From the NCBI GenBank assembly GCA_018433085.1, contig JAHDRW010000017.1, positions 1-64,000 on the forward strand: a stretch of DNA of 64,000 nucleotides, read 5' to 3'. The position numbers and the translations under genes are program-made. Positions 26,431-34,082 of the stretch are shown here, one piece after another. The stretch comes from Deltaproteobacteria bacterium. Lineage in GTDB: Bacteria; Desulfobacterota; Desulfomonilia; UBA1062. The notes under the pieces are model-generated. The model did no database searches. It was not told the origin of the DNA and worked only from the letters and a program-made list of their open reading frames with translations. Numbering within the stretch: position 1 is the first letter of the stretch; every line of letters begins with the position of its first letter.

Positions 26431-27156
26431 TTACCGGCGGGAAAGCAGTGTTCTCAGGCGCTGCTCGCCGTGGGCGAGAGTCTCGGTCATGATTGCCGCC
26501 GCCTGTTTCGGGTTCTGTTTTTCGACCGCCGCAAGCAGTCTCCGGTGGAACCGGAGTATCGCGGGAACTACCTCCGGGTCGGAGAAGAAGAGCGAGGTAA
26601 AATTCATATACACCGGCCTGAACGAGTTGATGAGCATCGGGTACACGAGGTTTCCCGACGCGATTCCCATGGTGAGGTGAAACTCGAAGTCCAGGGCGGT
26701 GATTTTCTCGATATGGCGGGGGTCGGCCGACTCCTCGGCATCCACGATTTCATGGAAGGTCTTGAGGTGAGAGCCCGTACGGTTGAGAGCGGCGAGCCGG
26801 GCGGTCTCGTTCTCCACCAGTGCCCTCACCCGGATGAGGCTCTCCAGAAGCCCGGGATCCAGGCCGCCGCGCTGGAAATTGACGAGCGACTCCAGGATGG
26901 CGAGCGAGCCCTCCTTCCGGTAATCGCTCACCACGGCACCTGCACGGGGCCTGAGCTTCACCAGCCCCCTGGCCGCCAGCTCCACGAGCCCCTCGTGCAC
27001 CACGGGCCTGCTCACCCCCAGCTGGAGCGCCAACTCGCGCTCGGGAGGCAGCTTCTGGCCGATGGCGAGCCTGCCCGTGAGGATCAGATCCTCGAACCGC
27101 GAGATGAACACCTGTTTCAGGCTCTCGGCCTTGAGCGGCCTCAGCATGTCCTTCAT
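26431..27156 (-). CDS. FadR/GntR family transcriptional regulator (FCD domain)
   Basis: The 241-residue protein has an N-terminal winged helix (LKQVFISRFEDLILTGRL, then PPERELALQLGVSRPVVHEGL), diagnostic of GntR, followed by an all-helical FCD ligand domain (ALVENETARLAAL; FHLTMGIASGN; FHRRLLAAVEKQNPKQA) that usually binds a carboxylate through a metal. Start at ATG 27156 after GGAGGGG. It is the first gene of the operon with the glycyl radical enzyme (18-nt gap), so it probably senses that enzyme's substrate, consistent with a carboxylic acid. Confidence 0.88.
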   Translation of the reverse strand: MKDMLRPLKAESLKQVFISRFEDLILTGRLAIGQKLPPERELALQLGVSRPVVHEGLVELAARGLVKLRPRAGAVVSDYRKEGSLAILESLVNFQRGGLDPGLLESLIRVRALVENETARLAALNRTGSHLKTFHEIVDAEESADPRHIEKITALDFEFHLTMGIASGNLVYPMLINSFRPVYMNFTSLFFSDPEVVPAILRFHRRLLAAVEKQNPKQAAAIMTETLAHGEQRLRTLLSRR

Positions 27157-27988
27157 CGGATTCCCCTCCTCGCAGGCTGGTGGTATTACCAACAGCAATA
27201 ATACCCGTGAATTGACGGTGAATCAAGAGAAATCTCTTCAGAAGGAATGGCTCGGTTCTTAAGGGATTAGCCATAACCAATAACCCATAGCAGATACCGG
27301 GGCTTTATAAGCCGATCCCTCCGGGAGATCCCCCCGGAGCTGAGCCCTTGTGTCCTGAAGCCGGGGTGCCCTGGGGGGGGGGGCGGGAAAACGATCGGAT
27401 TGACACAGTGGAGAGGGAAGCATGGACAGGGGGAAGGGTTCCCTCCGCACGGGCCACGGACCCGGGTCGAAGAGGGATTGTGCGGACAAGGCCGCCGGCT
27501 ATTATGTGAGATAGGTGCGGCGTGTCGTGAAAAACTCATGGATTGGGAGAGATAGGGGCTAGGTGAGATAAGGATCAGGGGTAGAGAGACGCGGCCGAAC
27601 GGTACTCGATACCCGGCCGTTCGTGCTGGATCCGACAAGGTTGTAGCAGGGAGTGAACCTCGGAACAAGGACTGGAAACGAGATCGGGGAAAATGCCTGG
27701 AACGGTTTCGTCCGCGAGAGTGACGCGGCCTGGCTGTGACGCTGCCTCGGCATACCGGGGCTGCGCGATGCCTGGCAGGATTATCACGATGCGGGCTTCG
27801 GGATCGAAGACCGGGACCATGAAGTCCTTCTGGCGACGGTCGTGTCGTGCCTTGTGCATGCACATCGTTCCCTGAACTCGGCGGGCGGTCGAGCACGGCC
27901 GAGCGCGATCGGCAGAAAACAGAGAAGCAGCATATATGAACGCGTACGCGAACATCTCGACAGATCTGGCGAGAGAAAAGGGAGGCAC
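27157..27988. other. Long intergenic region, no gene recognised
   Basis: Of the 832 bp between the GntR gene and the DinB-like gene, nothing shows convincing coding bias. The promoter of the glycyl radical operon should lie in the left 100 bp, but no clear hexamers are visible. A run of 11 G occurs at 27373-27383. Confidence 0.4.
27373..27383 (+). repeat. Homopolymer tract of 11 G
   Basis: Eleven consecutive G, in a region with no recognised gene. Such tracts slip during replication, but no reading frame or promoter spacing is evidently affected here. Confidence 0.8.
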
Positions 27989-28477
27989 ATGCGCACAGAC
28001 AAGGTAATCCGCGGGCAGCTCCTTGCCCTTCTGGAGGGAGGCAACGCCCACATGGGCTTCGACGATGCAGTCGATGGTTTCCCTTTGGACCGGATCAACA
28101 CCCCGGTGCCACAGGGCAGCTATCTCGTCTGGCACCTGCTTTTCCACATGCGGGTGGTCCAGTGGGATATCCTGGAGTTTGTCAGGAACCCCGGCCATGT
28201 GTCTCCGGATTTCCCCGACGGCTACTGGCCCCGCCCCGGCGAGCAGGCGAGTCCCGCCGTATGGGAAGAGATCGCGAACAGGTTCAGGGCCGATCTCGAA
28301 GCGCTCAAGGGCCTGGTCCGCGACCCCGGAACCGATTTTTTCAGCCCCATCCCCCATGCAAGGGATTATACCATACTGAGGGAGATCCTCCTGGCGGCGG
28401 ACCACAACGCCTTTCATATGGGAGAGCTCGTCTGCCTCAGGCGGATCCTGAACCTGAACCCGGTCAAGGAGTATTGA
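27989..28477 (+). CDS. DinB-like / DUF664 metal-dependent helix-bundle protein
   Basis: The 162-residue protein starts at ATG 27989 after AAGGGAGG. The DinB fold is suggested by a His in VWHLLFHMRVVQWDIL and an HxxxH-like pair in ADHNAFHMGELVCLRR near the C-terminus, the three-histidine metal site typical of the family. DinB-like proteins act as thiol-dependent transferases or have unknown roles, and some respond to stress. It stands alone. Just downstream on the other strand lies what appears to be a peptidase gene remnant. Confidence 0.8.
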   Translation: MRTDKVIRGQLLALLEGGNAHMGFDDAVDGFPLDRINTPVPQGSYLVWHLLFHMRVVQWDILEFVRNPGHVSPDFPDGYWPRPGEQASPAVWEEIANRFRADLEALKGLVRDPGTDFFSPIPHARDYTILREILLAADHNAFHMGELVCLRRILNLNPVKEY

Positions 28478-28504
28478 AGGGGAGCGGAAAACCGCCGGTG
28501 CGGA

Positions 28505-28858
28505 TATTTCGTTGAGCTCGGCGGTTGTGATGAAACAGGGACTGGCGTCCAGGTACAGGGAGGCAAGGCGGTACAGCCTGCCTCTCTGCCGCGAGAGCTG
28601 CTTTCCAAGGGCACGAGGCGCCCCGTTCCGGTCGAAGAAGCACAGGCCGTCGCCGGCATGCACGTCTCCGGAGCCGGCGTCTGCGGTGCCCGGTCCCGCC
28701 TTGAGACAGATCCGGTTCTTCCCGCACCGGACAACGGTGCCGAGCTCTTCTCCCAGGGACTTGGGAGTGCCGGCAGATCGTGTTCCGTCGTACCTTTCCG
28801 TGAGAAGATAGGATGCCGCGCCGCGGCGGAAAATCCTGCGGGGGTCGGGTTCGAAGAA
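28505..28858 (-). pseudogene. Probable remnant of a U32-family peptidase C-terminal domain
   Basis: The minus-strand frame encodes about 118 residues resembling the C-terminal region of large U32 (collagenase-like, DUF3656) proteins: DPRRIFRRGAASYLL, TPKSLGEELGTVV and HAGDGLCFFDRNGAP. The catalytic N-terminal domain is absent: upstream in the same frame lies only the stop codon of the metzincin gene. Similarity fades after the FFDRNG segment. I read it as a decayed fragment, not an expressed gene; the match is from memory of the family and is moderate. Confidence 0.4.
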
Positions 28859-28963
28859 GATGTCCGTGCGCCCGCTGGAGGACTTTCCGAGATACGGACG
28901 GCCCTGAAACAAGGGCTCACTGACGATGGCCCCGTCCGGTCCCTGCCCCCTCCTGGGTGCGTT

Positions 28964-29926
28964 TCACTCCTTCCCGCCGCACAGCGCGTTCAGGGCCGCC
29001 AGATCCTCCGGCGCCGGGTCGAGGCTCCCGGAGCGGTTGATTCGGTACATGAGGGCGTCCGGGTTGTCGACGTGACCCAGACCCAGGGCGTGGCCGAGCT
29101 CGTGGGCAAGGAGCCTCACCAGATGGTCGCGGCCGCAGAAGTAATAGACGGTAATGCTCTGGAAACCGTTTTTCTTTTCGAAGCAGCCTTCCTGGAACTC
29201 TTCCTTCAGGGGCTTCCCGGTCGTTTGATAGTTTACCACCTCGAGATTCAGGCTCTGTGCTATCTGGTTGATGAGCATTACCAGATCGTTCAGGGTTAGG
29301 GCCTCCCCGTCGAGCTCGTCTTTGCGCGACTGCAGGGAGTCGCGTTCCTCGTCGAGTCCTTCCCTGCTCTCGGTCAGATTCCGGTAGAGGTCTTCCGTTA
29401 TCCCTCCGCTCCGTGAAGCGGACTCGTACCGGGCATCGAAATCCCTGACCCGTTCGTGGTAGACGTCGATATCCTGCATGAGGGCGTCCCGGCGCTGCCT
29501 GAACTCGGCCTCCCGGGTGGCGAACCAGAGCCTCAGGGATTCATAGTAACTCCGGGTGTTCTCGATCTTCCCGGTTATGTCTCTGAGCCTGTCGGCCGTG
29601 GCCTGGCGGTAGTCATAGACGAGGTTGATTTCCACCGCGCCGCTGTCGTCTTCCCGGAAAAGGTCCCTGCCCGAGGCCCCTTCCCACACGGATGCGGCCT
29701 GTTCGGCCGCCTCGGCCACTTCTTCGGGGGTCAGGCCGAACCGTGCGTCCACCGAGCCGATGCGGTAGGTGACGGGCTCGGAGCAGGGGCCCTCGGAGGG
29801 CAGGTAGTACCCTGCCAGGAGCACGACAGCCAAAAGGACCCCCAGGACCCGGAAGACGGGTCTCGACGATCCCTCCCGTATAGTTCGCCTCGGTGCAGTA
29901 TTCATATGGTAGGGTTTCGGGATCAT
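28964..29926 (-). CDS. Membrane-anchored or secreted metzincin (matrixin-like) metalloprotease with coiled-coil insert
   Basis: About 320 residues. A hydrophobic segment near residues 24-42 (FRVLGVLLAVVLLAGYYL) is a signal peptide or anchor. The zinc-binding motif HELGHALGLGH is complete (His275, His279, His285) and is followed by an Ala-Leu-Met-Tyr-Arg met-turn-like segment. Between an N-terminal matrixin-like strand region (VTYRIGSVDARFGL) and the zinc helix is a coiled coil of about 120 residues (SYYESLRLWF to DSLQSRKDEL) not usual in matrixins. The start is uncertain (ATG 29926 or 29905; no ideal ribosome site). It acts outside the cytoplasm. Neighbours give no clue to substrate. Confidence 0.8.
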   Translation of the reverse strand: MIPKPYHMNTAPRRTIREGSSRPVFRVLGVLLAVVLLAGYYLPSEGPCSEPVTYRIGSVDARFGLTPEEVAEAAEQAASVWEGASGRDLFREDDSGAVEINLVYDYRQATADRLRDITGKIENTRSYYESLRLWFATREAEFRQRRDALMQDIDVYHERVRDFDARYESASRSGGITEDLYRNLTESREGLDEERDSLQSRKDELDGEALTLNDLVMLINQIAQSLNLEVVNYQTTGKPLKEEFQEGCFEKKNGFQSITVYYFCGRDHLVRLLAHELGHALGLGHVDNPDALMYRINRSGSLDPAPEDLAALNALCGGKE

Positions 29927-30104
29927 CGCCTCCGGTCTTGAGCACGCGGCGTGCGGGGATGACCGGTTCATGCCCGGCAGCCCCGACCGGTCATGGACAT
30001 CGGGAATCCGGGAGTTTCACCGGCACCGGGGAGACCGGCTGTCCCTCCCGCCCGTGGATGCCGGGTGAAAGCGGCGTAAACGAGGCGGTTGTTCTTCCCT
30101 TTTT

Positions 30105-30503
30105 TCACGGATTGTCCGGCTCTTTTTTCCGGCGCTTGAGCTCGGCCTTGACGGCCTTTTTCTCCTGCTTCAGGCGCTCTTTGCCCAGCTTCTCCCCGAT
30201 CTTTTCCGGCTCGATGCTCTCTGCGCCGGAAATCGATCCGCGGGCCGGACCATCCTCATCCGGGAACGTCGATTCCCGGTCGCCCGGTCCCCCATCGGGA
30301 GGAGTTGTGTCTTCAGGTGCCCCACGGCGGGCCGGATCCGGCCCGACGGCCTGCGCTTCACGCGCGCTCTTCAGACGGGAGATGAGTTGTATCCCGAGGT
30401 ACTTGCCGAAATATCCCACGAACCCTGCCGCAAAGACCAGCACCACCCACTTCAGCACTTCGAGCATGAACCCGTTTGCGTCCATCCGTCTCTTGTACAC
30501 CAT
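30105..30503 (-). CDS. Small single-pass membrane protein with Lys/Glu-rich tail
   Basis: The 132-residue protein starts at ATG 30503 just after GAGGGGGA. A transmembrane helix lies near residues 12-33 (LEVLKWVVLVFAAGFVGYFGKYLG), followed by a Pro/Asp/Gly-rich linker and a highly charged C-terminal helix (EKIGEKLGKERLKQEKKAVK). No family recognised. The topology suggests a short N-terminus and a cytoplasmic charged tail. Confidence 0.55.
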   Translation of the reverse strand: MVYKRRMDANGFMLEVLKWVVLVFAAGFVGYFGKYLGIQLISRLKSAREAQAVGPDPARRGAPEDTTPPDGGPGDRESTFPDEDGPARGSISGAESIEPEKIGEKLGKERLKQEKKAVKAELKRRKKEPDNP

Positions 30504-30800
30504 TCCCCCTCTGCCATCCACGGTATTTCCATGTGTATTGAGAATCTCCTTTCCCGGGTTATACTGATTTTCAGGCTGGTTTTCTCCCTTCCACCCGTGA
30601 AGATAACGCTTCCGCACCACGACCTCCCCCCCGGTCCCGGGCAGGGCATGGTCCCCTCCCGTTTCTCCCTCCATCTCCCAGGAGACCGGGAAAGAGGGAA
30701 ACCGCCCGCGCGTCGAGCCCGGGAGTGAAACCTGAGCGGAGCGGGTTTTTTTAAGCAGTCAGGTGAACCGGCGATTATGGAAGTGTGCGAGGAGGTCGTT

Positions 30801-31535
30801 ATGAGAAGGGCGCTGTATGTATCCCTGTGCTTTGTTTTTCTGGCGTGCGGGTTCCTGGGATGCGACGACGATGAAACCACCCTGGTGAACAATTATTACA
30901 CGGGCCTGCGGGTGATCCATGCCGGCTACGATACACCGCCCGTGGCGGTGTTTCTCAATGATGTGCTGGCCATCGAGTCGCTGGAGTATGGTGATAGCTC
31001 GGGATATGCCTCCATACTCTCGGACGTGTACGATATCGAGGTGACCCCGGCCGCCGACGAGACCACGGTGCTGATCTCGGTTGAAAACCTCGTTCTCATG
31101 CCGCTGGACGTCATCACCGTCTTTGCCGTGGGAGAGCAGGCAGGCATCCGGCCTCTCGTAGCGGAAGATTCCCGGTACCTTCTCGATGACCGCGCCCGGG
31201 TCCGGTTCGTTCACGCCGTCCCTGATGCCCCTGCGATAGACGTGAGGGTCGACGCCGGTGACGGCGCCCAGGTGTTCAGCAGCGTCGTCTTCCCGGAAGT
31301 TACCGATTATGCCGATCTGGCCCCGGACAACTATGCCTTCGTGGTCACCGCTGCAGGAAACACGTCCCCCCTGGCAATTTTCGAGGGCATCGTTCTCGAG
31401 ACCGGGACGATCTACACCATACTCGCACTGGGCACCCTGGTGGGTGACGATGCATACGATTTCACGGTGCGGGTCTTCACCGACAACGAGGAGGGCACCC
31501 AGTCCGTGGATCTGGTTCCTGTGGTCATGGAATGA
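30801..31535 (+). CDS. DUF4397-domain lipoprotein (paralogue 1)
   Basis: The 244-residue lipoprotein starts at ATG 30801, five bases after GGAGG. A lipobox-like cysteine (FLACGFLGC) is followed at once by Asp residues (CDDDE). The mature part holds two DUF4397-like repeats, each opening with a phrase like LRVIHAGYDTPPVAVFLND and VRFVHAVPDAPAIDVRVDAG, typical of beta-sandwich surface or periplasmic proteins. It is 336 nt upstream of a paralogue with the same layout and an identical ribosome site, so it arose by tandem duplication. Function of the domain is unknown. Confidence 0.85.
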   Translation: MRRALYVSLCFVFLACGFLGCDDDETTLVNNYYTGLRVIHAGYDTPPVAVFLNDVLAIESLEYGDSSGYASILSDVYDIEVTPAADETTVLISVENLVLMPLDVITVFAVGEQAGIRPLVAEDSRYLLDDRARVRFVHAVPDAPAIDVRVDAGDGAQVFSSVVFPEVTDYADLAPDNYAFVVTAAGNTSPLAIFEGIVLETGTIYTILALGTLVGDDAYDFTVRVFTDNEEGTQSVDLVPVVME

Positions 31536-31870
31536 CGGGCGGTCATCGATCTCCTTTCCCGGGTGACGGGATCGATGTCTGTTCGCCCGGTGACCCGGGT
31601 ATACGAGTTCTCGGAGAGCCTGGAGAGGGCCGGACAATGCCTGTTCGGTGACCCGGGCCGGGGATCAGCCCGGCGGTGGAGAGGGGGTACCCGCGCACGG
31701 TGAAAGCGTATTTTCTTTCTCCGGCCGTGCCTGCTTCCCGGCTGGATACCGGCGCCGGGAATCCCATTACGGGGAGGGACAGGCCCGTCCTTTTCGGCAT
31801 GCGTTGACCATGGCCGCCGATGCATGCCGGTGGGCAGCCGTGAGAAGGGCTTGGAAACGAGGAGGTCGTT
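31536..31870. other. Intergenic region between the two DUF4397 genes
   Basis: These 335 bp contain short direct repeats of GGTGACCCGGG type (31599-31609 and 31650-31660) but no gene. The last bases before the second gene, CGAGGAGGTCGTT, are identical to those before the first, so the duplication included the leader. Confidence 0.4.
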
Positions 31871-32605
31871 ATGAAAAGGACAATGCTCGTGATGCTTTGC
31901 GCAGGATTGCTCGTGGCCGGTGCCCCGGGATGCGACGACGACGATGACGACGATATCGTGGGGGAAGCGGTTTTCGAATCCGAGCTCAGGGTGATCCACG
32001 CCGGTGTCGGTGCACCTCAGGTCGATGTCTATCTGGACGATACCCTGGCAATCGAGGCCCTGGACTACGGGGAGAGCTCGGGATACGGGGTCGTGCCCGC
32101 CGATGTGTACACCATAGAGGCGACCCCTGCCGGAAGCATCGATCCGGTGGTTGCCCTCGAGGAGCATGTCCTCGAGCCGGAGGGGGAGACGACCCTCTTC
32201 GTCATGGGCTCTCCGGGAGATTTCCGGCCGGTTGTAGCAGCCGACTCCCGGGACCCGGCAGTGGAAAGCGCATTCGTTCGTTTCGTGCACGCGGCTCCGG
32301 ACGCGCCTGCGGTTGATATCAGGACGAGATTGGGAGACCCGGTGTTCGGGGATGTCTCTTTCGGAGAGATCACGGATTATATCGAGCTCGAACCGGGAGG
32401 CTATGTCTTCGTGATTACCCGGACAGAGGACGCAGCACCGGTGGCGGCCTTCGAGGAGGCGGAGCTCGAGGCGGGGAATGTGTATACCGTCGCGGTACTG
32501 GGCACGCTGAACACTGGGGACGGATATGATTTCATGGGGCGGGTCTATGTGGACAACGACGGAGGCGATGCCTTCGCGGACCTTGTCCCGGAGCTTCTGC
32601 AGTAG
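31871..32605 (+). CDS. DUF4397-domain lipoprotein (paralogue 2)
   Basis: The 244-residue lipoprotein resembles its upstream paralogue throughout: signal peptide, a lipobox-like APGC followed by seven Asp, then two DUF4397-type repeats (LRVIHAGVGAPQVDVYLDD; FVRFVHAAPDAPAVDIRTR). Asp at position +2 after the lipid-modified Cys is an inner-membrane retention signal in enteric bacteria; whether this rule applies here is unknown. Start at ATG 31871 after GAGGAGG. Confidence 0.85.
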   Translation: MKRTMLVMLCAGLLVAGAPGCDDDDDDDIVGEAVFESELRVIHAGVGAPQVDVYLDDTLAIEALDYGESSGYGVVPADVYTIEATPAGSIDPVVALEEHVLEPEGETTLFVMGSPGDFRPVVAADSRDPAVESAFVRFVHAAPDAPAVDIRTRLGDPVFGDVSFGEITDYIELEPGGYVFVITRTEDAAPVAAFEEAELEAGNVYTVAVLGTLNTGDGYDFMGRVYVDNDGGDAFADLVPELLQ

Positions 32606-32720
32606 TCTCTGCCCGGCGGTCCCTGAAAGACAGGGCGACAAGCTCTTCTTGCTTTGCTCTGAGAGAATGATGTATGTGCTCGTTTTAAGCGAAGAGATGC
32701 GTGAGGAACAGGGACTTAAA

Positions 32721-33494
32721 ATGAGCTTCCATATCCCCGTAAAAGGCAATGTCAGGCTTCAGAAGGTGCTCGAGAGCATCGGGAACGACGCCGAGCTGAC
32801 CCAGCTCTGGAAGTGCGCCAACATGAACGCAGTGGACCGCAGCGGTATCAACGACCACGGCGAGATCCATATCCGGATTGCCTCGAATGCGGCCTTGAGG
32901 ATCTTGCGTCTCCTGGTCAGGGGCGGCGTGGTGCCCTCCGTGGTGAAGGACTACGGCCTGGACGCGGACGATGCCGAGGTGGTTGTGGTACTTGCGGCCT
33001 GCCTTCACGATATCGGCATCGCGGTTCACCGGCACGATCATGAACGGCACAGCATCGTCCTCGCCTACCCGAAGTCCCGGCAGCTCCTTGCAGGGGTGTA
33101 TGAAGAACCCGCGCTGACCATCCTGACGGCCGAGGTCATGCATGCCATCGTTGCTCACAGTGCCAAGGAGGCCTGCCTGACCGTCGAGGCGGGGGTTTTG
33201 AAGGTGGCCGATGCGCTGGACATGTCGCAGGGCAGGTCGCGCATCCCGTTCGAGGCGGGGAAGGTGAACATCCATTCGATCTCGGCACGGGCCGTGGAAA
33301 ACGTCGATATCGAGCCCGGCGAAGAACGGCCGGTGAGGATCGTGATCACCCTGGCCAATTCCGCGGGGATCTACCAGGTGGACGAGCTCCTGCGCCACAA
33401 GCTGCAGAACTCTTCCATCGCCGGATATGTGGAAGTCATCGCCCGGATCGAGGGTGAGATGGAGCGGCGGATCGTGGAGGACTACCGGCTCTAG
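32721..33494 (+). CDS. HD-domain phosphohydrolase-like protein
   Basis: The 257-residue protein starts at ATG 32721 after AGGGACTT. The HD signature is CLHDIGIAVHRHDHERHS (His-Asp pair), followed by HAIVAHSA and KVADALDMS, giving the H...HD...H...D metal ligands of the HD superfamily. A C-terminal extension (VRIVITLANSAGIYQVDELL) may be a ligand-binding or dimerisation element. It resembles stand-alone HD proteins common in archaea and deltaproteobacteria, whose nucleotide substrates are mostly unknown. It is followed 169 nt later by the YhbY-type gene. Confidence 0.8.
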   Translation: MSFHIPVKGNVRLQKVLESIGNDAELTQLWKCANMNAVDRSGINDHGEIHIRIASNAALRILRLLVRGGVVPSVVKDYGLDADDAEVVVVLAACLHDIGIAVHRHDHERHSIVLAYPKSRQLLAGVYEEPALTILTAEVMHAIVAHSAKEACLTVEAGVLKVADALDMSQGRSRIPFEAGKVNIHSISARAVENVDIEPGEERPVRIVITLANSAGIYQVDELLRHKLQNSSIAGYVEVIARIEGEMERRIVEDYRL

Positions 33495-33663
33495 CAGGAA
33501 AAACACGGGGTCGGGAGCGCGGCGGGCGACCGGCCCATCGGCGGCCGGGAACGGGGCCGTCAGGACGGGAAAATCTTCCGGCTTCAGGGATAAGTTGTCT
33601 GACAAGGGGAAAAAGGGCCGCTATCGGGGCTTAAGCAGGATGCACATAAGGAGTGGAGGTCTG

Positions 33664-33963
33664 GTGAAATCTCTCACAGGGGCACAGCGGAAGTATTTGC
33701 GGGGCAGGGCGCACAGCCTGAGCCCCGTGGTTCAGGTAGGCAAGCAGGGTGTCACCCCCGATCTGATAAAGGCCGTGAACGAGGCGCTGGACTCGCACGA
33801 GCTCATCAAGGTCAAGTTCGTCGACTTCAAAGAAGAGCGCAAGGAGCTCTCTCGGGAGATCGCCGAGCGCACGTCCAGCGAGGCGGTCGGCCTCATCGGC
33901 AACGTCGCGATCCTCTACCGGCGGCAGCCGGACGAGCAGAAGCGGAAGATCATCATCCCGTAA
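33664..33963 (+). CDS. yhbY: YhbY-type CRM-domain RNA-binding protein
   Basis: The 99-residue protein is essentially one CRM domain: LTGAQRKYLRGRAHSL near the start, then the GxxG-type loop as VQVGKQGVTPDLIKAVNEAL and the closing strand GNVAILYRRQ. YhbY binds the pre-50S ribosomal subunit and helps assembly. The start is a GTG at 33664 preceded by AAGGAGTGGAGG; an upstream ATG at 33640 has no ribosome site. Confidence 0.9.
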   Translation: MKSLTGAQRKYLRGRAHSLSPVVQVGKQGVTPDLIKAVNEALDSHELIKVKFVDFKEERKELSREIAERTSSEAVGLIGNVAILYRRQPDEQKRKIIIP

Positions 33964-34082
33964 ACAGTCGTTTCTTCATGTGGCCCGGATCGCTCCCCTT
34001 GTCCGCGGTTTCCCGCAACCTGGGGACGGACCCCATCCGGGTATGGGACAGGGAAGCGCGACCGCATCGCCCAATGATCCGG

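Noticed and set aside
23233-27201. Plus-strand open frame of 1322 codons across the glycyl radical operon
   Set aside because: It is the antisense shadow of high-GC genes; it has no domains and is His/Arg/Gly/Val-rich as expected from a shadow.
27575-28912. Very long minus-strand open frame of about 445 codons
   Set aside because: Most of it runs antisense through the DinB-like gene with no coding pattern; only the right-hand 118 codons look like protein (U32-like remnant).
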